From: Lichenostomus cassidix
Lineage: Eukaryota; Chordata; Aves; Passeriformes; Meliphagidae
Direction of reading: 5' to 3'
Assembly: GCA_008360975.2 (NCBI GenBank)
Contig: CM039192.1
Coordinates: 9,330,194-9,394,193, forward strand
Length of the DNA: 64,000 nt
Shown: piece by piece, positions 12,801 through 26,270 of the stretch
Layout of the letters: every line of letters starts with the position of its first letter
Numbering within the stretch: the stretch's first letter is position 1
Notes under the pieces: generated by a model
Seen by the model: the letters and a program-made list of their open reading frames with translations, nothing else
Told to the model about the DNA's origin: nothing
Databases searched by the model: none
Translations under genes and position numbers: made by a program

Positions 12801-13329
12801 GAGATCTGAAAGTGTTTCCTGGCTCTGGTGCCAGTCCAGCACTGCAAGCTTGAGAATTTACCCTTTCACTCACTTCAGACCTTGTCAGATCCAGTACCAA
12901 ATGTGGTCAGGCTGTGCATGTTTGGCCTCCATTTAAGATTTGTGTTGTATTTAATTTGAAACTGCAGAACTTCATGATGACCAGGGGTGGTGGCAACTGG
13001 GATGGCTGATTCTATTGCAAATAATGAAGGTTTGCCTACTGTTCCCTTGCTTGACTGAAAACCAGAAGTTACTTACGAGACCCTGCTAGTTAAGTAAAAC
13101 TCAAATTTTGTCTATAGGAACACACAAAATAGTCACAGAATCCTGCAGCTGTCTGTATGTTTCTCTGTAATAGGAAACAGTTAGCCTGAAAGAGGTTCAA
13201 TAAAAATTCCTTAGAGATTTATCAAAAAATATAAAAGATCTGTACTTGTGTTGCCTTCCTAGAGAAAGCTCTTTGGGAATTAACCATTGCTGCTTGTGCC
13301 CAGGAAGAAGAACTAATGCCTGCTGACTT
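9885..13329. other. Intergenic sequence with candidate conserved non-coding blocks
   Basis: AT-rich with no gene recognised. Two short intervals (about 10985-11190 and 12530-12680) have more CpG and a more complex composition than their surroundings, as conserved non-coding elements often do. This is a compositional impression only. Confidence 0.4.
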
Positions 13330-13640
13330 GCATCAAGGGGTCTTTACAGGCTCTTCAGAGAGGTTGTTGTTGCTGTTGAGCAGCTAGCAGAGTAAAGAAA
13401 GCACCAGTTTTCAGTGGCAAGAAGGAATGACCTTTATTGTTTTGATTTCATCATATATATAGAGTTTTCAAAAGTCACCCAGATTGGTCAGTCAGAAGCC
13501 TTCCCCCAGGCCTGATTGGCCAGGCTTGCACCGTCCAAGTTCTGGGACACTGTTCCAATAACATCCAAACTTTATCTTTATTTATAAAACACAAGAAGAA
13601 TTCTCATGAGAAAAGCCTTTGCTAGCCACAGGTTGTAGCT
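13330..13640 (-). mobile_element. Endogenous retrovirus solo LTR (approximate bounds)
   Basis: Read on the minus strand, the segment has LTR architecture: a U3-like region with CCAATCAG-type motifs near 13510, a TATA box (CTATATATATG, complement of about 13450-13463), AATAAA (complement of 13433-13438) just downstream, then about 90 bases of U5-like sequence. No gag, pol or env-like frames and no clear primer-binding site flank it, so it is best read as a solo or fragmentary LTR. Terminal TG/CA ends and target duplications could not be fixed, so bounds are approximate. The ERV class is not assigned. Confidence 0.6.
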
Positions 13641-13780
13641 GGAAAAATTCAAAGTCAGGTTGGATGGGGCTCTGAGCAAACTGATCTAGTTGAAGATATT
13701 CCTGCTCATTGCAGGGGGCTTGGTGCTAGATGAGCTTCAAAGGTCCATTCCAGCCCAAAGCATTCTATGATTCTGTGATC
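13641..13780 (+). mobile_element. CR1 LINE 3' end fragment
   Basis: Matches the remembered CR1 3' consensus: GTCAGGTTGGATGGGGCTCTG, GCAAACTGATCTAGTTGAAG, a CTGCTCATTGCAGGGGGCTT segment, CTAGATGAGCTTCAAAGG, CCATTCCAGCCCAAAGC, then the terminal ATTCTATGATTCTGTGATC repeat. It is strongly 5'-truncated, as most avian CR1 copies are, and directly abuts the LTR. Confidence 0.9.
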
Positions 13781-14495
13781 TTTTGAATATTTTCTGCTGA
13801 AACACAGCAGGTTTACTTCTGGTGACCACAAAAAGGCTAGTTTTCCTTCTTTCAGCTGTAGATCCCTCAGCTCTGAGAGGTGAAACATTTGAAACATAAC
13901 TCACAGCCTTCCACACTTTGAATACAATCCAGCACTACTTGCAAAAGACTGGAAATAAGCAGAAGACACTTCATCTATACGGTTGGAAATACAAAATAGT
14001 TGACATTTAAAATGTCAATAGCTTTGGTGTTTACCAAAGGATTTCTGACATTTTAATAGTGACCATTTGAGCTTTTATTTGTTGTAAATGCCTCACTTAA
14101 ATTCTTTTAGCAAGTTATTGGTAATCTGGTCATCCCTGAAAAATGGCATCCTCTTTTAGGACTAAAACTATTGAGGAAGCAGAGCTCTTAATTTTGGTGG
14201 TTACACTCAGTGAAAAAAGGTCAGCCAAAGATGGACACTTATTTCCTACTGCTTGCATTTGCATTTTGCGTTAGACAGGAAGGAGAAATGAGCAAGCAAG
14301 GGTAATTTTTTTTCTTTTTTCTTTTTTTTCCCCCTCTAAAAATGTGATGTGAATGAAAATGTTTCTTTAATGGTCAAAAGTAGTAGGCTAAGCCTTGGGA
14401 GATCCCATTCCTTTCTGAATTTGGCTGGCTGCCTGCCTTTTGCAAATTCCTTCCCTCTCTGTGCCTTAGTTTTCAAGGTTTAAGAAGTTAGGTCA

Positions 14496-14525
14496 TAATG
14501 ATCCTTAATGATCTCTAATGATCTT
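14496..14525 (+). repeat. Three perfect-period 10-base repeats TAATGATCYY
   Basis: TAATGATCCT, TAATGATCTC and TAATGATCTT follow one another without gaps. Each carries a TAAT homeodomain core, spaced about one helical turn apart. Confidence 0.8.
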
Positions 14526-17500
14526 TAAAATGCATTTTGATATCAGTGTTAGGGAGAAATTAATTTAATGGTGTTTATGGAGACTGTAGAGGATTCTCAA
14601 ACTATTTTAAAATATGACAGTTATGGTTTCCCTATTGAGAACTCAATCTATACTCAGTTATTCAGTGTTTTATGACTACTAATGAAGGACTCATATTGAA
14701 GGTTTTTCTGTATTATAATTTTTAATGTAATTGACACTGAACTAACACTTCTGTTTGGAAGACGCTAAAATAATTAATTTGGTGCCATTCTCACTTCCTG
14801 TGCATATACTTGTTTTGCATATACTTCTAATACAGTTTCTGCAGTATCTCATGGGCACCTTTGTGCTTATAGCTCAACAAAGTGAAATGTTTGCTGTGAG
14901 GATCCATTCCACAGTTTCATATCGCCACCATATGCACAGTAAGAGGAATCCCCATCCCCAGTTTCACAGGGGAAGTGAAGCAAAGTACATGTGAATGCTT
15001 TTTGGCTGAAGAAAACTACAAATCAAGGCTTGCCAAAGTATACTTATTCTCCATGAAATTCTGCTGGCTTGCAGCTTTTTCTGTAGAATGACAAATTTTT
15101 GTGAATGCATAGTATATTTTGGTTGTTGCTATTCTTGGCTTTCTTCATAAAAGAAACAACATAAGCTATTACTGCTATTTATAAAAGTATTTTGTGACCC
15201 TATGCCATTGTGTTGAAGAGTTTTTAATTCAAAAATTTATCATTACAGCTAGACAAAAGCTGATAATGGCAACTCTGCCTTTAATTTAAAAATGCCTATT
15301 GAAGTTCATTGATGTAGAACTAGTATAAGAAAACAATTAGATTCCTCTCACAACTTCCAAAATGCTAAATATAAGTGTTAGTGTTTTCTCTTATATATGA
15401 TTTTTTAAAAACATGTTTGGGAGGTTTTATCACTTTTGTTAAAATTTAGAGTTTTATTCAGAGCTTGCTAAGGCATTGGGATTCCTTACTGGGACATTGC
15501 CAGACTAACTAATTTGCTTCTCCTAAGTGTAATATTTGGTGGGGATTTTCTTGCTTCTGTACCTGCAGAGATGAGTAAGGTTCTTTAGCTGTGCTCAACA
15601 AATAGGTTTATATTGGCTCTTGCAATATTTCAATCTTCAGAAGGAAATCCCCCATGAAATTTAAGATGATCCTCTTTTCCCTATGAGGTAAAAACTATTC
15701 AGTAAGGGGCCTGTGCCAATCATCTCTGTTTCCATGAACAGAAGGATTTATCCTGGTTTCTATTCTCTGTCATATCAGTTCATTGCATATCTTAAATATT
15801 GCAAGAATAACTTGAATTAAAAGGTGTGTGAATGATGAAATAAACATGCTGATTCAATTTCACTACTTAAATACTGCTAGCAAATGTGAGGAAATATTGA
15901 AGGGCAGCAGCTGTGCCTGTTTTGCTACTCAGACTCAACAGAAGCTCTTGCAATCCAAAATGTCAAACCAGTTCCTTGATTCTATTCATTGCCATGGAAG
16001 ATTCAGTCAGCCTCCTCTCTTCTGCCACTTCCACATAGAGGAGCTGCTAAGGAAAGTGGAAGAAATGTACTTCTGAAACCTGGACTAGTCTGAGCAATAC
16101 CACCCATTTGTTTTGAGATCTTTTTTTCTTTCCTGTCATCAGTGACAAAAATTCTACTGAACCCAAATGCCTAGTCTATGGCAGAATGTTAATAAAATTA
16201 ATAATTTCTGAGGATTTTGCCCCTGCAAAATACCAGCTGCGGTGTGTGAGGATTATGTATGAAAAGAGCAAGAAAAAGTTTGGCTTACTTCACTGTGATC
16301 TTATCCTGACATAGACAGCGGCTATGTGAAATGAAAGACCTTACCAAAACCCAGTTTGGTATTTTATTTCTGTCTTTACTGTTCTGCGAAATTAAATGCA
16401 TTAAGATTTTCTTTTAAATAATCTTATTAAACATATTAATTGTAATTTTGATTCAAGATTAAATATTCAAATATCTGCTCTGTATTCCCCAAGTATAATT
16501 TCAGTAGGCATTAATTAGATATATGTGCATATTTGTGGGCATAGTTCTTCAAATAATCTTTTATGACTTGAGACACCACATGAAAGGCTATTATCTCTGA
16601 CTCAGCTGTGATGATATTTTTAAAGCAGTATTTACCAAGCTTTGATCCACAGATGAATATCTGTGTTTTGAAGACTTCTTGGTTTTGTCTGGTAAATTAC
16701 AAGATAAGAGTTAAAAATTCTTTGTCTTAGCTGTTGTTGGAATAGGAAGCTGTACTATTACAAATGGGCATGTAGCTGGTTCCCAGCACCAATTATATAA
16801 AAGGGTTTGTGACTTTCTGATATAAATAGTTCAGTATGAAATGTTATGCTTTGGTGACCAAAATCCCATGTTCAGTGATGTGAAGCTTGCCATTGACGTA
16901 ACTGGGATCAAAACTAGGTATGTCCCATAGGTCTTGCTAAATGATCTCATAGCAGAAGTACTCTGGTGCCAGAATTATTGTCTTGAGACAGAGGGAATAG
17001 AAAGAAAATGAATCTATGGAAGTTGAATATTTCAGGACTTTGCATCACAAGTGTGCTAAAAGTGACAGGCAAACCAGAAGTGTCTGTGTATGGTAGAATG
17101 TGGAAGATGAAATGAAAAATGTAATGGAGAGATCTGAATGGGAAAACAAGATTGGTATAGCAGTGGGCAAGTAGCTGGTATTTATACACAAATCTTGAAA
17201 GGGCTGAGGAAAGTGAGGTGAGAACTGAAGTGGGGCACCAGTATCCCATCTTCCTCAGAAGGGATTACTGGGAAGATCTATGTGAGCATTAGATGAGAGT
17301 GGCAGATGAGTCTGATTTGGCCAGCTGGATGTGCAGGGTAGAATATACACTGAGGGTGAGCCACCTCTCTGAGTGAAATCAGTGTAAGGCATCAGAAGCA
17401 AATCTTGGCATCCATTCTTCAATTTCTTTGGAAGAGAAGGGAAGCAGGGTTTGTACCTTCACTACCTTTCCACGCAACAATAAACACTATGGCCTCTGGC

Positions 17501-20500
17501 TCTAAAATGATCCCAAAAGTCTGTAGATATATTCTCGTGCCATGTCATAATTCTAGTTCTGGTTGAAATTGTCTGTAACTGGCCATAGGATCCCTGAAGT
17601 GAAAGCTGTGTAACTTCTGTGTGTCTTTCTGGCAAACCCAATTAGTCTGGCCCTTCCTTAAAGGAAAAGAAGAGCTTGTGGCTTGGCCCCTGGACACACT
17701 GCAGGGGAAGAGCAGCTGGCAGAGACACTCAGGCAAGGGGCTGTCTCTGCTCTGGATGTACAATGTCTGGGGAGGAAGGTCATTCACAACCATTTCCCAA
17801 GGAAAAAGCTATCTATTAATTCTATTTCTCCCTTGATGATAGTATCCCTCACCTTTCCCAACTCCTGGGAAGACAGTGCCATTGTGCTGTGCTGTGGTGT
17901 GAGTATATCATTATAAGGGGCACAGATGCAGATGGAGCTGAATAACATTAATGGAACGTGCTTTTGCACACTCTGATAAACTGTGCTGTGTCAGTGGCCT
18001 TGAAATGCTGCTGGAGATGCTGTGGTGCCTGCAGGTTTTCCCAGCAGCTTCAGTCTGTGTCATGGAAAGATTAATGCTGTGAGACTCATGACATAAGGGT
18101 ATAAGCTGACCTCAAGTGCCCCATGATGACTTTTGGAATTGGTAGATAAGCTTGTTCTCCAGCTTTCTTGTTTTTAATGAGCTATTATCTTCTTGCAGGA
18201 TCCTGCAAATAGTGCAATGACTTCTCAGCAATGCAGAGGGGCTAAAATGGTTCCTTTTATGGTAATGTCTTCGATTGAGGCAGTTTTCAGTAGGGACTTT
18301 GTGTTGGATAACTATTGCCACTGCTATGGTGGATCACACAGGCAAGGCTCCTTTTTGTCTCTCGTTCTAAAACCTAGAAGGAGAACAAAAAGACCTTGAA
18401 GCAAAGTTCCTGGTGACATTAACACCTACATGACCTCCTGATAACAGGGAAAAGGGAGAATCAACCTATTCCCCCAGCCAGGAAGTGAATACAGCAGCTG
18501 TAATGGATTCTTCTTATATTTTCAAAAAACCTGATTCAGACCAAAGCCTCTAGAGCCAAACTTCGCTTATAAAGACTCATAAAACTGAGGAAAAGTATGA
18601 AGGGACTGAATGCTGAAAAAGAGTTTTCATTTCTGAGCACACCTCTGTCTTCTTTAAAGCTATATTTTTTTTGCATTATTCACTTTTTTTACTTCAGTTT
18701 GAATATAGTCAGTCTGAAGTAGGAAGGTTTTTTCTTAGTTTTATGTGCATTTTTATTGCCATCTTGTTTGTTTGGTGCAAAAGTGCTTATCTCCACATTA
18801 AAATTAGCCTTATTTGTTTTTAAATATTTTCTTCATTCAAAAAAATATTGCAAAACATTTGAAGGATACAGATTGTTTCCATTTAAACACATCATGTGTC
18901 TGCAAATCTTATAATGTCACTTGATTAGATTTTGTCTGCCTTTACGGATATAGCTTTAAAGTTCTTTTCAAAACTAAATATTGACCTTTTGTGACTGGTG
19001 CCGTGGCTTCTTTTCTTGATGACAGCAAAATATGAGAATTTTTCTGATAGATAAAACACACATTTAGCTGTGAAGACTTAAAAATCTTGGGGGATGGGAG
19101 GAAATTCCTATAGCAAGATCTCAAAAAGGCACTAATAAGGTATGAGAATAATCCTGTGTAAATAACCTGATAAATAGGTGACCATCAGAATTGGCAGTGA
19201 AGGCATAGTGAAGAACTAGGAGGTTAAAGCTTGTGAAAAACCTTGTATGTTTGAACACAAAATTTTCTGCTGAATTGCAAGGGACATTTAAAATGTCAGA
19301 ACCCATGTGAGCTCTGACACCCACTTTTTTTAGCAGCTCTGACAATGAGGTTTGTGGGGACATATTCTGAGGCCCTGTTAAGGCCAGGAGAGTTGTTACC
19401 ATCGTTTAAGTTGGAAGATAATTTGGTATTGACCCAATCCTCCTGTTCAGCTCCACACTGGCAGATAAGCTTTATCAGGGGTTGAGAACCTCAGTATAAC
19501 TGAGAGGCAAATTCATCCACGAGTTGACTTCATTGAAGTCAGTGAGTTACAACAGCCCACAGGAATATTCAGCACAAAATTAATTTCTGTGTAACTAACG
19601 AGTTTTATTAAAGAGGTAGATTAATGTGACTTTAGTTTTTAAATCTCATGGTCCATTATCTTCTTGTCTTTTCAGCTCTGTTTACTTCAACAGGGGCTGT
19701 CATTCTGGTCATCAGTAAGCAATGTGTCTCTATGGCAACTTTCAACAAAAGAATTATTTATTTGTACACACACACACATTTTGTGCCTCATTTATAGCTT
19801 AAGTGAAATGTCTGAATCACTGGGAGAAACGATTTATAGTTCCATCTTTTAAATAAATCAAACTCTCCCCTGTTTCAGGCTCACCACGGGACAATACTGA
19901 GCAATTGAGGTTTGTGCACAGAAGAGGAAGCTGTGGTGTGCTGTAGGAATGTTAGATCTGGGAGGGGTGATATACACTAATTCTTTACTAAACACTTCTA
20001 TGTTCTGAGACATCGAGTGTGTACATCCTTTTCCTTTTTAACCTTTGGAATTTGAATGAGCTTAACAAATTTAATATAGGTTAATATATTTGCAATTGTA
20101 TGGAAAATATTAAGTTTATCAGCTTCAATTGTATGTGAGAGAAGAGCAGTATTACCCAAATAGAAGGCTGCAACTGAAATGAAGCAAGAATAGCAGCTGT
20201 GTACAGCATATTGATCAGAAAAGCTAAGAAGTTGCATTAAATTCACTGTTTTTTCTTTGGAGATTTCATGGACCTTCTATGAATAAGCTGATATCTGTGA
20301 GGGATCTAAATACCACAAAATTTGCTTCATAAGTGAAGAATAAGACATGGCAGGATTACCTAAAGCTATACCATGAGTCTGAATGTACCTTCTAGTAACA
20401 TTTTGGACTGTGGTGATGTGGACTAAAAATTGTATAATAATTACTCCATGTTAAAAAGGAAAAAAACAAAACAAAACCCTTTGTACTCTTAGATATTTCA

Positions 20501-23500
20501 GAGTCTTCTCTACCACCAAATTTTGGTATGGGTGGGATATGCTAGAAAGGAGTGCTTCCTGAGGGCAAAAAGTACTTATTTTTTATTGCTCAAGAAGTCT
20601 TTGCCTCTAGATATTGTTGTCTAAATAGTTTTTGTAATAAAGAACCCCAGTAGGTCATGTCAGGCTTGTTTATTATCATTACTCCTAAAATTTCTTTGGT
20701 GTTATTTTTATGAAAGCCAGCCAGTGTCACAAAAAGCTGTGGAGCCCTATGGTGCTTAGGAACCTTGAAAATGAGTCAGCCTTAAATAACCAATGCTCTA
20801 TTTTCCAAATATGTGAAAACTATTAGCAGTTGCTGCACAACTTAATTTGACATTTAATTGCATGGTATTTGTCTCTGAGCCAGAAAATATATAGAGCAGG
20901 CTTTGTTTATTGTCACATTATGAACCAAAAGCATGTGCCTATCAGCTAGCACAACCAAGAGCAAACACCAGCTTTCCAGCAATGGTTTGTATTTTGGGAA
21001 TCCTACTCTGTGGTGCAGCTGCAACTTTTAAAAAAATTTTGCTGTGTAAGAAATAACATGTGGCCTGGCTTACATATAGTTGGCAAAATGTGGAGAAAAA
21101 AGTGTGAGTTCAAGTAAAGCTGTCTCTGGTGTTATTTTTGCTGGGTGGATGTGTCTCTGACACACCTGTGCTGCTGTGTCTCAGCAGGCAGAAGTCGCAA
21201 TATTTGTGTACCTTGCATGTCAACACAAAGTGCCAAAGAGGTGTTGTGAACCTGGTTTTAGTAGCAGTTCTGAGTTTCTGCTTTTCTTCCTTCTGGCCAT
21301 GCCAGCTGTGCCCCACAAGAGCTTGTGGCAGTGTCTGATTTCAAAGACAGGATCACTGCCAGTGCTCCTTTTTGGGGCAGTAAAACCATTCTGCAGCCCA
21401 GTGCAGCCCTTAGTAGTTCAGTTGTCTTCATGTCTGCATACAAATTTTATTTATCCAGAAGAGATTGGTCACTTTTACAGGTTATAGTTGTTCTTGTGTT
21501 TCAGATTTGCATGCCAGGTCAGAGGCTTGAAATTCTTTGCCCATGTATAGCAGGAGGACATTTTCTTTCTGTGTTTCTAAAGCCTTTAAACATTTTAATC
21601 TGTTGACTTGGGAGCAATTAATAATGTTTTGGTAATAAATTTTGATAGATATTTGACAAGAAAAGTGCATTGTTCATTGTGAACCTTATTTATAAATGGT
21701 TGAGGCTTTTTTCTTAGAGAATGCAGTCTAATATTACCAAGATAGGGAAAAGAAATCTTCCTTTTAGAATTCTAATAATGCTGTTTTAGATTTTTAAAAA
21801 AGGGGGGAAAACCCACAAAAAGTCACTCTAGCAGCAACTAATGAAAAACTTTCATCTGCTTGTTACCACAATTACATGTCAATAACCTGGTGCTTATACA
21901 GACCAGGAGACATTTTCTGGGATTTTGTGTGTGCTTTTTCTTTGGTGGTCATAACTTTTTCTGTAGGAGTTTCACAAATGCCATTGGAGAATGGAAATTC
22001 ACTCTCAGGAGCTTCTTCCAGTCTTTGAGCCAAAGCCCCCCCAGCTTTCATTTTTGCAGAGGTTTGTCAGTCAAAAATTTTCATGTTGAATTCCAATGGG
22101 TATTTATGCAAGATGTTTCCCTAGATTTCCTCTGCCCATCTTTATTTGTCTTTGTGGCCACTTCAGTGGAGATTGGCTGTTTGGTGAATGGCCAAACTGA
22201 GGATTTTCTGCAGATCTTTCTGAATGCCTTTACTAGACATATCCAGGTATGCTCACACAGTTGAATCCAGTTATATTCCTGGGGTGATAGTAAATGAAAT
22301 TATTGCTGCTGTGTGATGGAAGTGTCCTCTCTGGGGATTATAGTAACTACGATCAATGGATTTGAGTTTATAATTTATTTCAGCCAGGTTTAATATGAGA
22401 GTTTTCTCTTGGCATAAACATGCATCAATCTAATTGGCACTGGTTTGGCACAGAAAGTAAATAAACAAGAACTAAAGAGGCATGTGTTACTCTACACACT
22501 TGAATCACAATAGAGATAGAATTGGAATAAAATGTCTTCTGAGAGCTGGAGATAGTTGGAGGAGCAGCTGAGAGTTATTTACAAAGTTTTTTTCGTGGAA
22601 TTCCTCTCATAAAGAAGTTTTTAATAAATCAGCACATTGCAGTGCTTGACATCAGGATACTCTTGTTTTTTGGTGTGTTGTATAAGCTCTATTAATAATT
22701 ATCTAAAGGAAAAACACAGCTGGAACTTTAGCATCAGGAATTACTTTTCTTGCTTGAATATTTCTCAACTGCCTTTAATTTGGTGTGGTATGTAATGTTT
22801 AATGTTTATAAATCACAGCAAGGACTTTTACAAGGGTCAAAATAGTGTGATTGCACATAATTTTTCCTGCTGGGAGGTGTTTGACATGTTTTTTATACAT
22901 CTTGAAAACTTTCAAATAAGAGCAGATGGAAGGTTTTGAGAATGGTAGCTTTTAGATCAGGAACCAGACAGATTAATGTTTTGTGAATTAGATTAGAGTC
23001 CAAATTGTCTGAATGAGTTTGTTACCAGACATCTAACCAAAGTGTCTTTTTTCCTCTTGAATTGGATTAAACTGTCATAGTCATAGCAATTATTTTGTGG
23101 TTTATGGGAAGTTTACTGACTTCTATTATTGAAATAAATTTTAAGGAATTTTGTAAGTTTGACCTTTTGTCACATCAGATAGCAGCAGGTGTTTGGAAGG
23201 AAATCAGCTGGCTAAAGGACTGTTGAAAAGCCAGATTTGCTCAAGCATATGATCATTATTGAGAATGGATTGTATTAAAACTGCAGAAGATCTTTAAAAT
23301 CTCTTGAATAATTCTAAGGGATGTTTTTCTGATTTTTAGTGTTTAGTTCACATCAGGTTTTTTTAATTGCTGTGTTGGAAATGAGGTCTTGGAAATGAAG
23401 AAATACTGGGTGGTAATTGTTATTCCAAGTACTTTGCTACTTAGGATCCAGTCAGGATTGTCTAACTTTCTCTATCATCTGCATTTATTCTGTAAAACAC

Positions 23501-25007
23501 ATTCTGGTCTTAGCAAATAACTGAACAAAAGTTAGCCATTCAATATACATAAAAGGATTTTCCTCCTGAAATTGTAGGCAAGTGTTATGAAGAACAAAGC
23601 AGCAAATAATCTCTCCCCTGCTTTGTAAAAATAAATCTTCTGAAACAAAATATTGGGAGAGTTAGCTTAGTTTTTTTGACAGAAATTCTAACTTCTTGCC
23701 TAAAAATACAGTCTGTTTTACAAAATATTTAGCTCATAAGCTTTTTGTTAGATTGAGATCCTCATTTGGTCAATTCTAATATTAATCTTATGTACACTGA
23801 GGTTGCTAACAAAATAGTCGAAAAAGTCTGTTCTTTTTTGTCTACTGCAGGCACAGTAGGTGTAGGGGGGTTGGAAATATTCTTGTAAATCAGGCTGGTA
23901 TTGCTGACAGGTGATAATGATGGCAATCATTAGACCATTGCAAATGATCATTCATTTGTCATGGACTAGAGCACAAATCAGGGGAACACGAACCATGTTT
24001 CTTGAATATTGGAAACTGAAATGTCTCAGAATTCTTTAGGTCAGGCCCTGCAGAGTGCCTGAAAAGGTCTTTCAGAGGCTATTAATTAGACCAAGACATC
24101 TAGAAGAGGTGGTGAGGTGTCTTATCTTTTAGGTTTTGTCAAACATGGGATTCCTGTGTCTCAATCACTCCACCTAAAAACCCCAAAATTAAAGAGCAAA
24201 CCACAGCATGAAGCCTGAACTGAACTCTTCCTGACCTGAACTTGCCTGCTACCTTTATTTGTATTGTGAGGAATGTCAGAGCTGATGTATCCCCAAGTGG
24301 GCTCTGCATGGAAAGGGTGAATGGGAGCAGAAATGGTTGATCATTATTCTTTTTCTTTTTAGTTGCTTAATTGTATCTTAGCTTTGTGTACAGTGACTCT
24401 TCTGTGTTACCTCTTTCTTGATGACAACAGCCTCATGTACTTAAAGGGTAATGTCATTTTGGCTTCAGAAAGCATTGAAAAGTCAATGGAAAATGTGAAC
24501 TACTGAACTGGCATATTACAAGGACAAAAACATCAAATCAGATGAGTAGAAAACAGGTCATTTTGTTCTTGAATAACAAAGAGTATTCTATATGCCTAGG
24601 AGGGAGATTAATATTTCAGGTTTAATTTTTAAATAAAACAGATTTAAAAACAAAGAACAAAATAGTTCAAGGGTTTCAGAGTCAGTTCAGTAGGTAAATG
24701 CAACATGCTCAACAAAAAGCAAAAGAGTAAAATAGTAATTTAAAAATAGATTTTGAAATTCCTGGGCTGCCTAAGTATTTCAAACCAGAGTAAGGCTAAT
24801 AGGGGCTTCTGTCTTCTAGGTAGTTGCACCCAAGGTTTTCTTGCCATTGTTTTGGATGAGACAACTATAAATTGAAAGCTAGTTTGTTCTTTTCCAAAAA
24901 TGGGAAATCAAAGTGCTCATACTGTTAATTCTCAGCCTTATTTGCTATCCCAATAAGAATGGGGCCATTGAAGACCCGCAAAACAGGAAGGAAAATGTAG
25001 TATTTGC

Positions 25008-25030
25008 AAAATAAATAAAATAAAATAAAA
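25008..25030 (+). repeat. A-rich microsatellite (AAAAT)n
   Basis: Consecutive AAAATA/AAAAT units, probably grown from an A-rich tract. No flanking retroposon was recognised. Confidence 0.8.
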
Positions 25031-25989
25031 TCAGCTCTTTCTAACATTAAAATTTTACAGTCTTCAACTGCAGACACTTATCTATGTTTTCTTAGATTAG
25101 AGAAGGTTTTATGCAAAATGTAATGCTTCCTTCATTCTCCTTTAAAAGGATTGCAGGTTTCTGATTTCTCATGCAACTCCTGTATTTCTATTATTTAGCC
25201 TAGACCAAATGAGCAGCAGGTGGTTTCAATACTGTAGCTGACTTGAATTGTTTTGAGTAAAGAGGACCAGGAAAGAAAGCCATGCACAGGTTGCATAGCT
25301 GGCAAACTCGAGGCAAGGCAGTGACCTGGAATGTGTGCTTGGGGACAGTATTAGAGTCACCTGGCAGAGCTGATGCCAACCCACGTGTGCCATGGCCTCA
25401 CTTCATGAACACTGTGAGCTCCTTTAGAGTGCCCTCCTTTCACTTTGTGAAATTCCTGGTGATCTCCGTTTATCACCACAATAATGCCTTTGCCTATCAG
25501 CCCAACAATGCCTTTTTCCCCTCAGATTTGTCATTACTGATGGTGAAAGCTTAATGATAGAGACAAATTCAAAATTGGCTGTAAAGTTCAGTCAATATAC
25601 TCTTTACAATCAGGCTTAATTAACTTCAAGGTTTGAAAGCAGAAGCTTAAGGGAAGCTATCAGTGACCTCAGCAGAACATGGAAGATTGAAAATTGTTCA
25701 GCTCTCGGGACCAGAGTTCTAATGAAGACAGTAGGTGACAGAGAGATAAATCAGTTCTAGGAAGTAAATCCAGGACAACATCCATTATCTGGCAGTCAGT
25801 GTCTGTTTCACCTCAGGCTCAAAATTCTGGTCTGTGGTTCCTTTAATGTGTGTTCTGGAAAGAAGTCAGGAAATAGTTTAGATAAATGTGTATTTGGTTG
25901 CAAACAAATCACCCATATTTACCTTAAACCTTGATTTAGGATAAGCTTCCCTTCTTGGGGAGAGAGGAGTTAGCCTTAGTTATTTTAGG

Positions 25990-26140
25990 AGGTGACTGAG
26001 GGGACCTTGTTGATGTCTGTCAGGACCTGCAGGAGGTCTCTGCTGGGTGGGGCTGAGCAGGAGGTCAGGAAGAAATGGACAGAAAGTGACGGACAGGAAG
26101 TTCCACCTGAACACAGCTGGATGACTCCCTGTGCTCCCTT
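25990..26140 (+). mobile_element. CR1 LINE internal fragment
   Basis: GAGGGGACCTTGTTGATGTC followed by a diverged stretch and GGAAGTTCCACCTGAACAC match the CR1 region a few hundred bases upstream of its 3' end (consensus GAGGGGACCTTATCAATG... and AGGAAGTTCCACCTGAACATG). It is diverged and lacks the 3' terminal repeat, so it is an old fragment. Confidence 0.75.
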
Positions 26141-26270
26141 TCCACAGGAGTCATTCTGTGTCAGCACTGCCAGGGGATTCTGCTATGGCTGGGATAGAAA
26201 GACTAGAAACACCTGCATTTTGTGACGTTTTTCCTGTTTCCCGTCTATGATTTTTTTTTTCTTTTACAAA

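Larger units (their letters stand above)
13781..25989. other. Long intergenic stretch, no gene recognised
   Basis: AT-rich, CpG-poor sequence with short open frames at the density expected by chance. The longest, 134 codons on the plus strand at 21860-22264, has no family signature. A threefold 10-base repeat (TAATGATCYY) is at 14496-14525 and an (AAAATA/AAAAT)-type microsatellite at 25008-25030. No transposon could be named. Confidence 0.5.

Noticed and set aside
21860..22264. 134-codon plus-strand open frame
   Set aside because: About one frame of this length is expected by chance in AT-rich DNA of this size; Phe/Cys-rich composition, no splice context, no recognised family.
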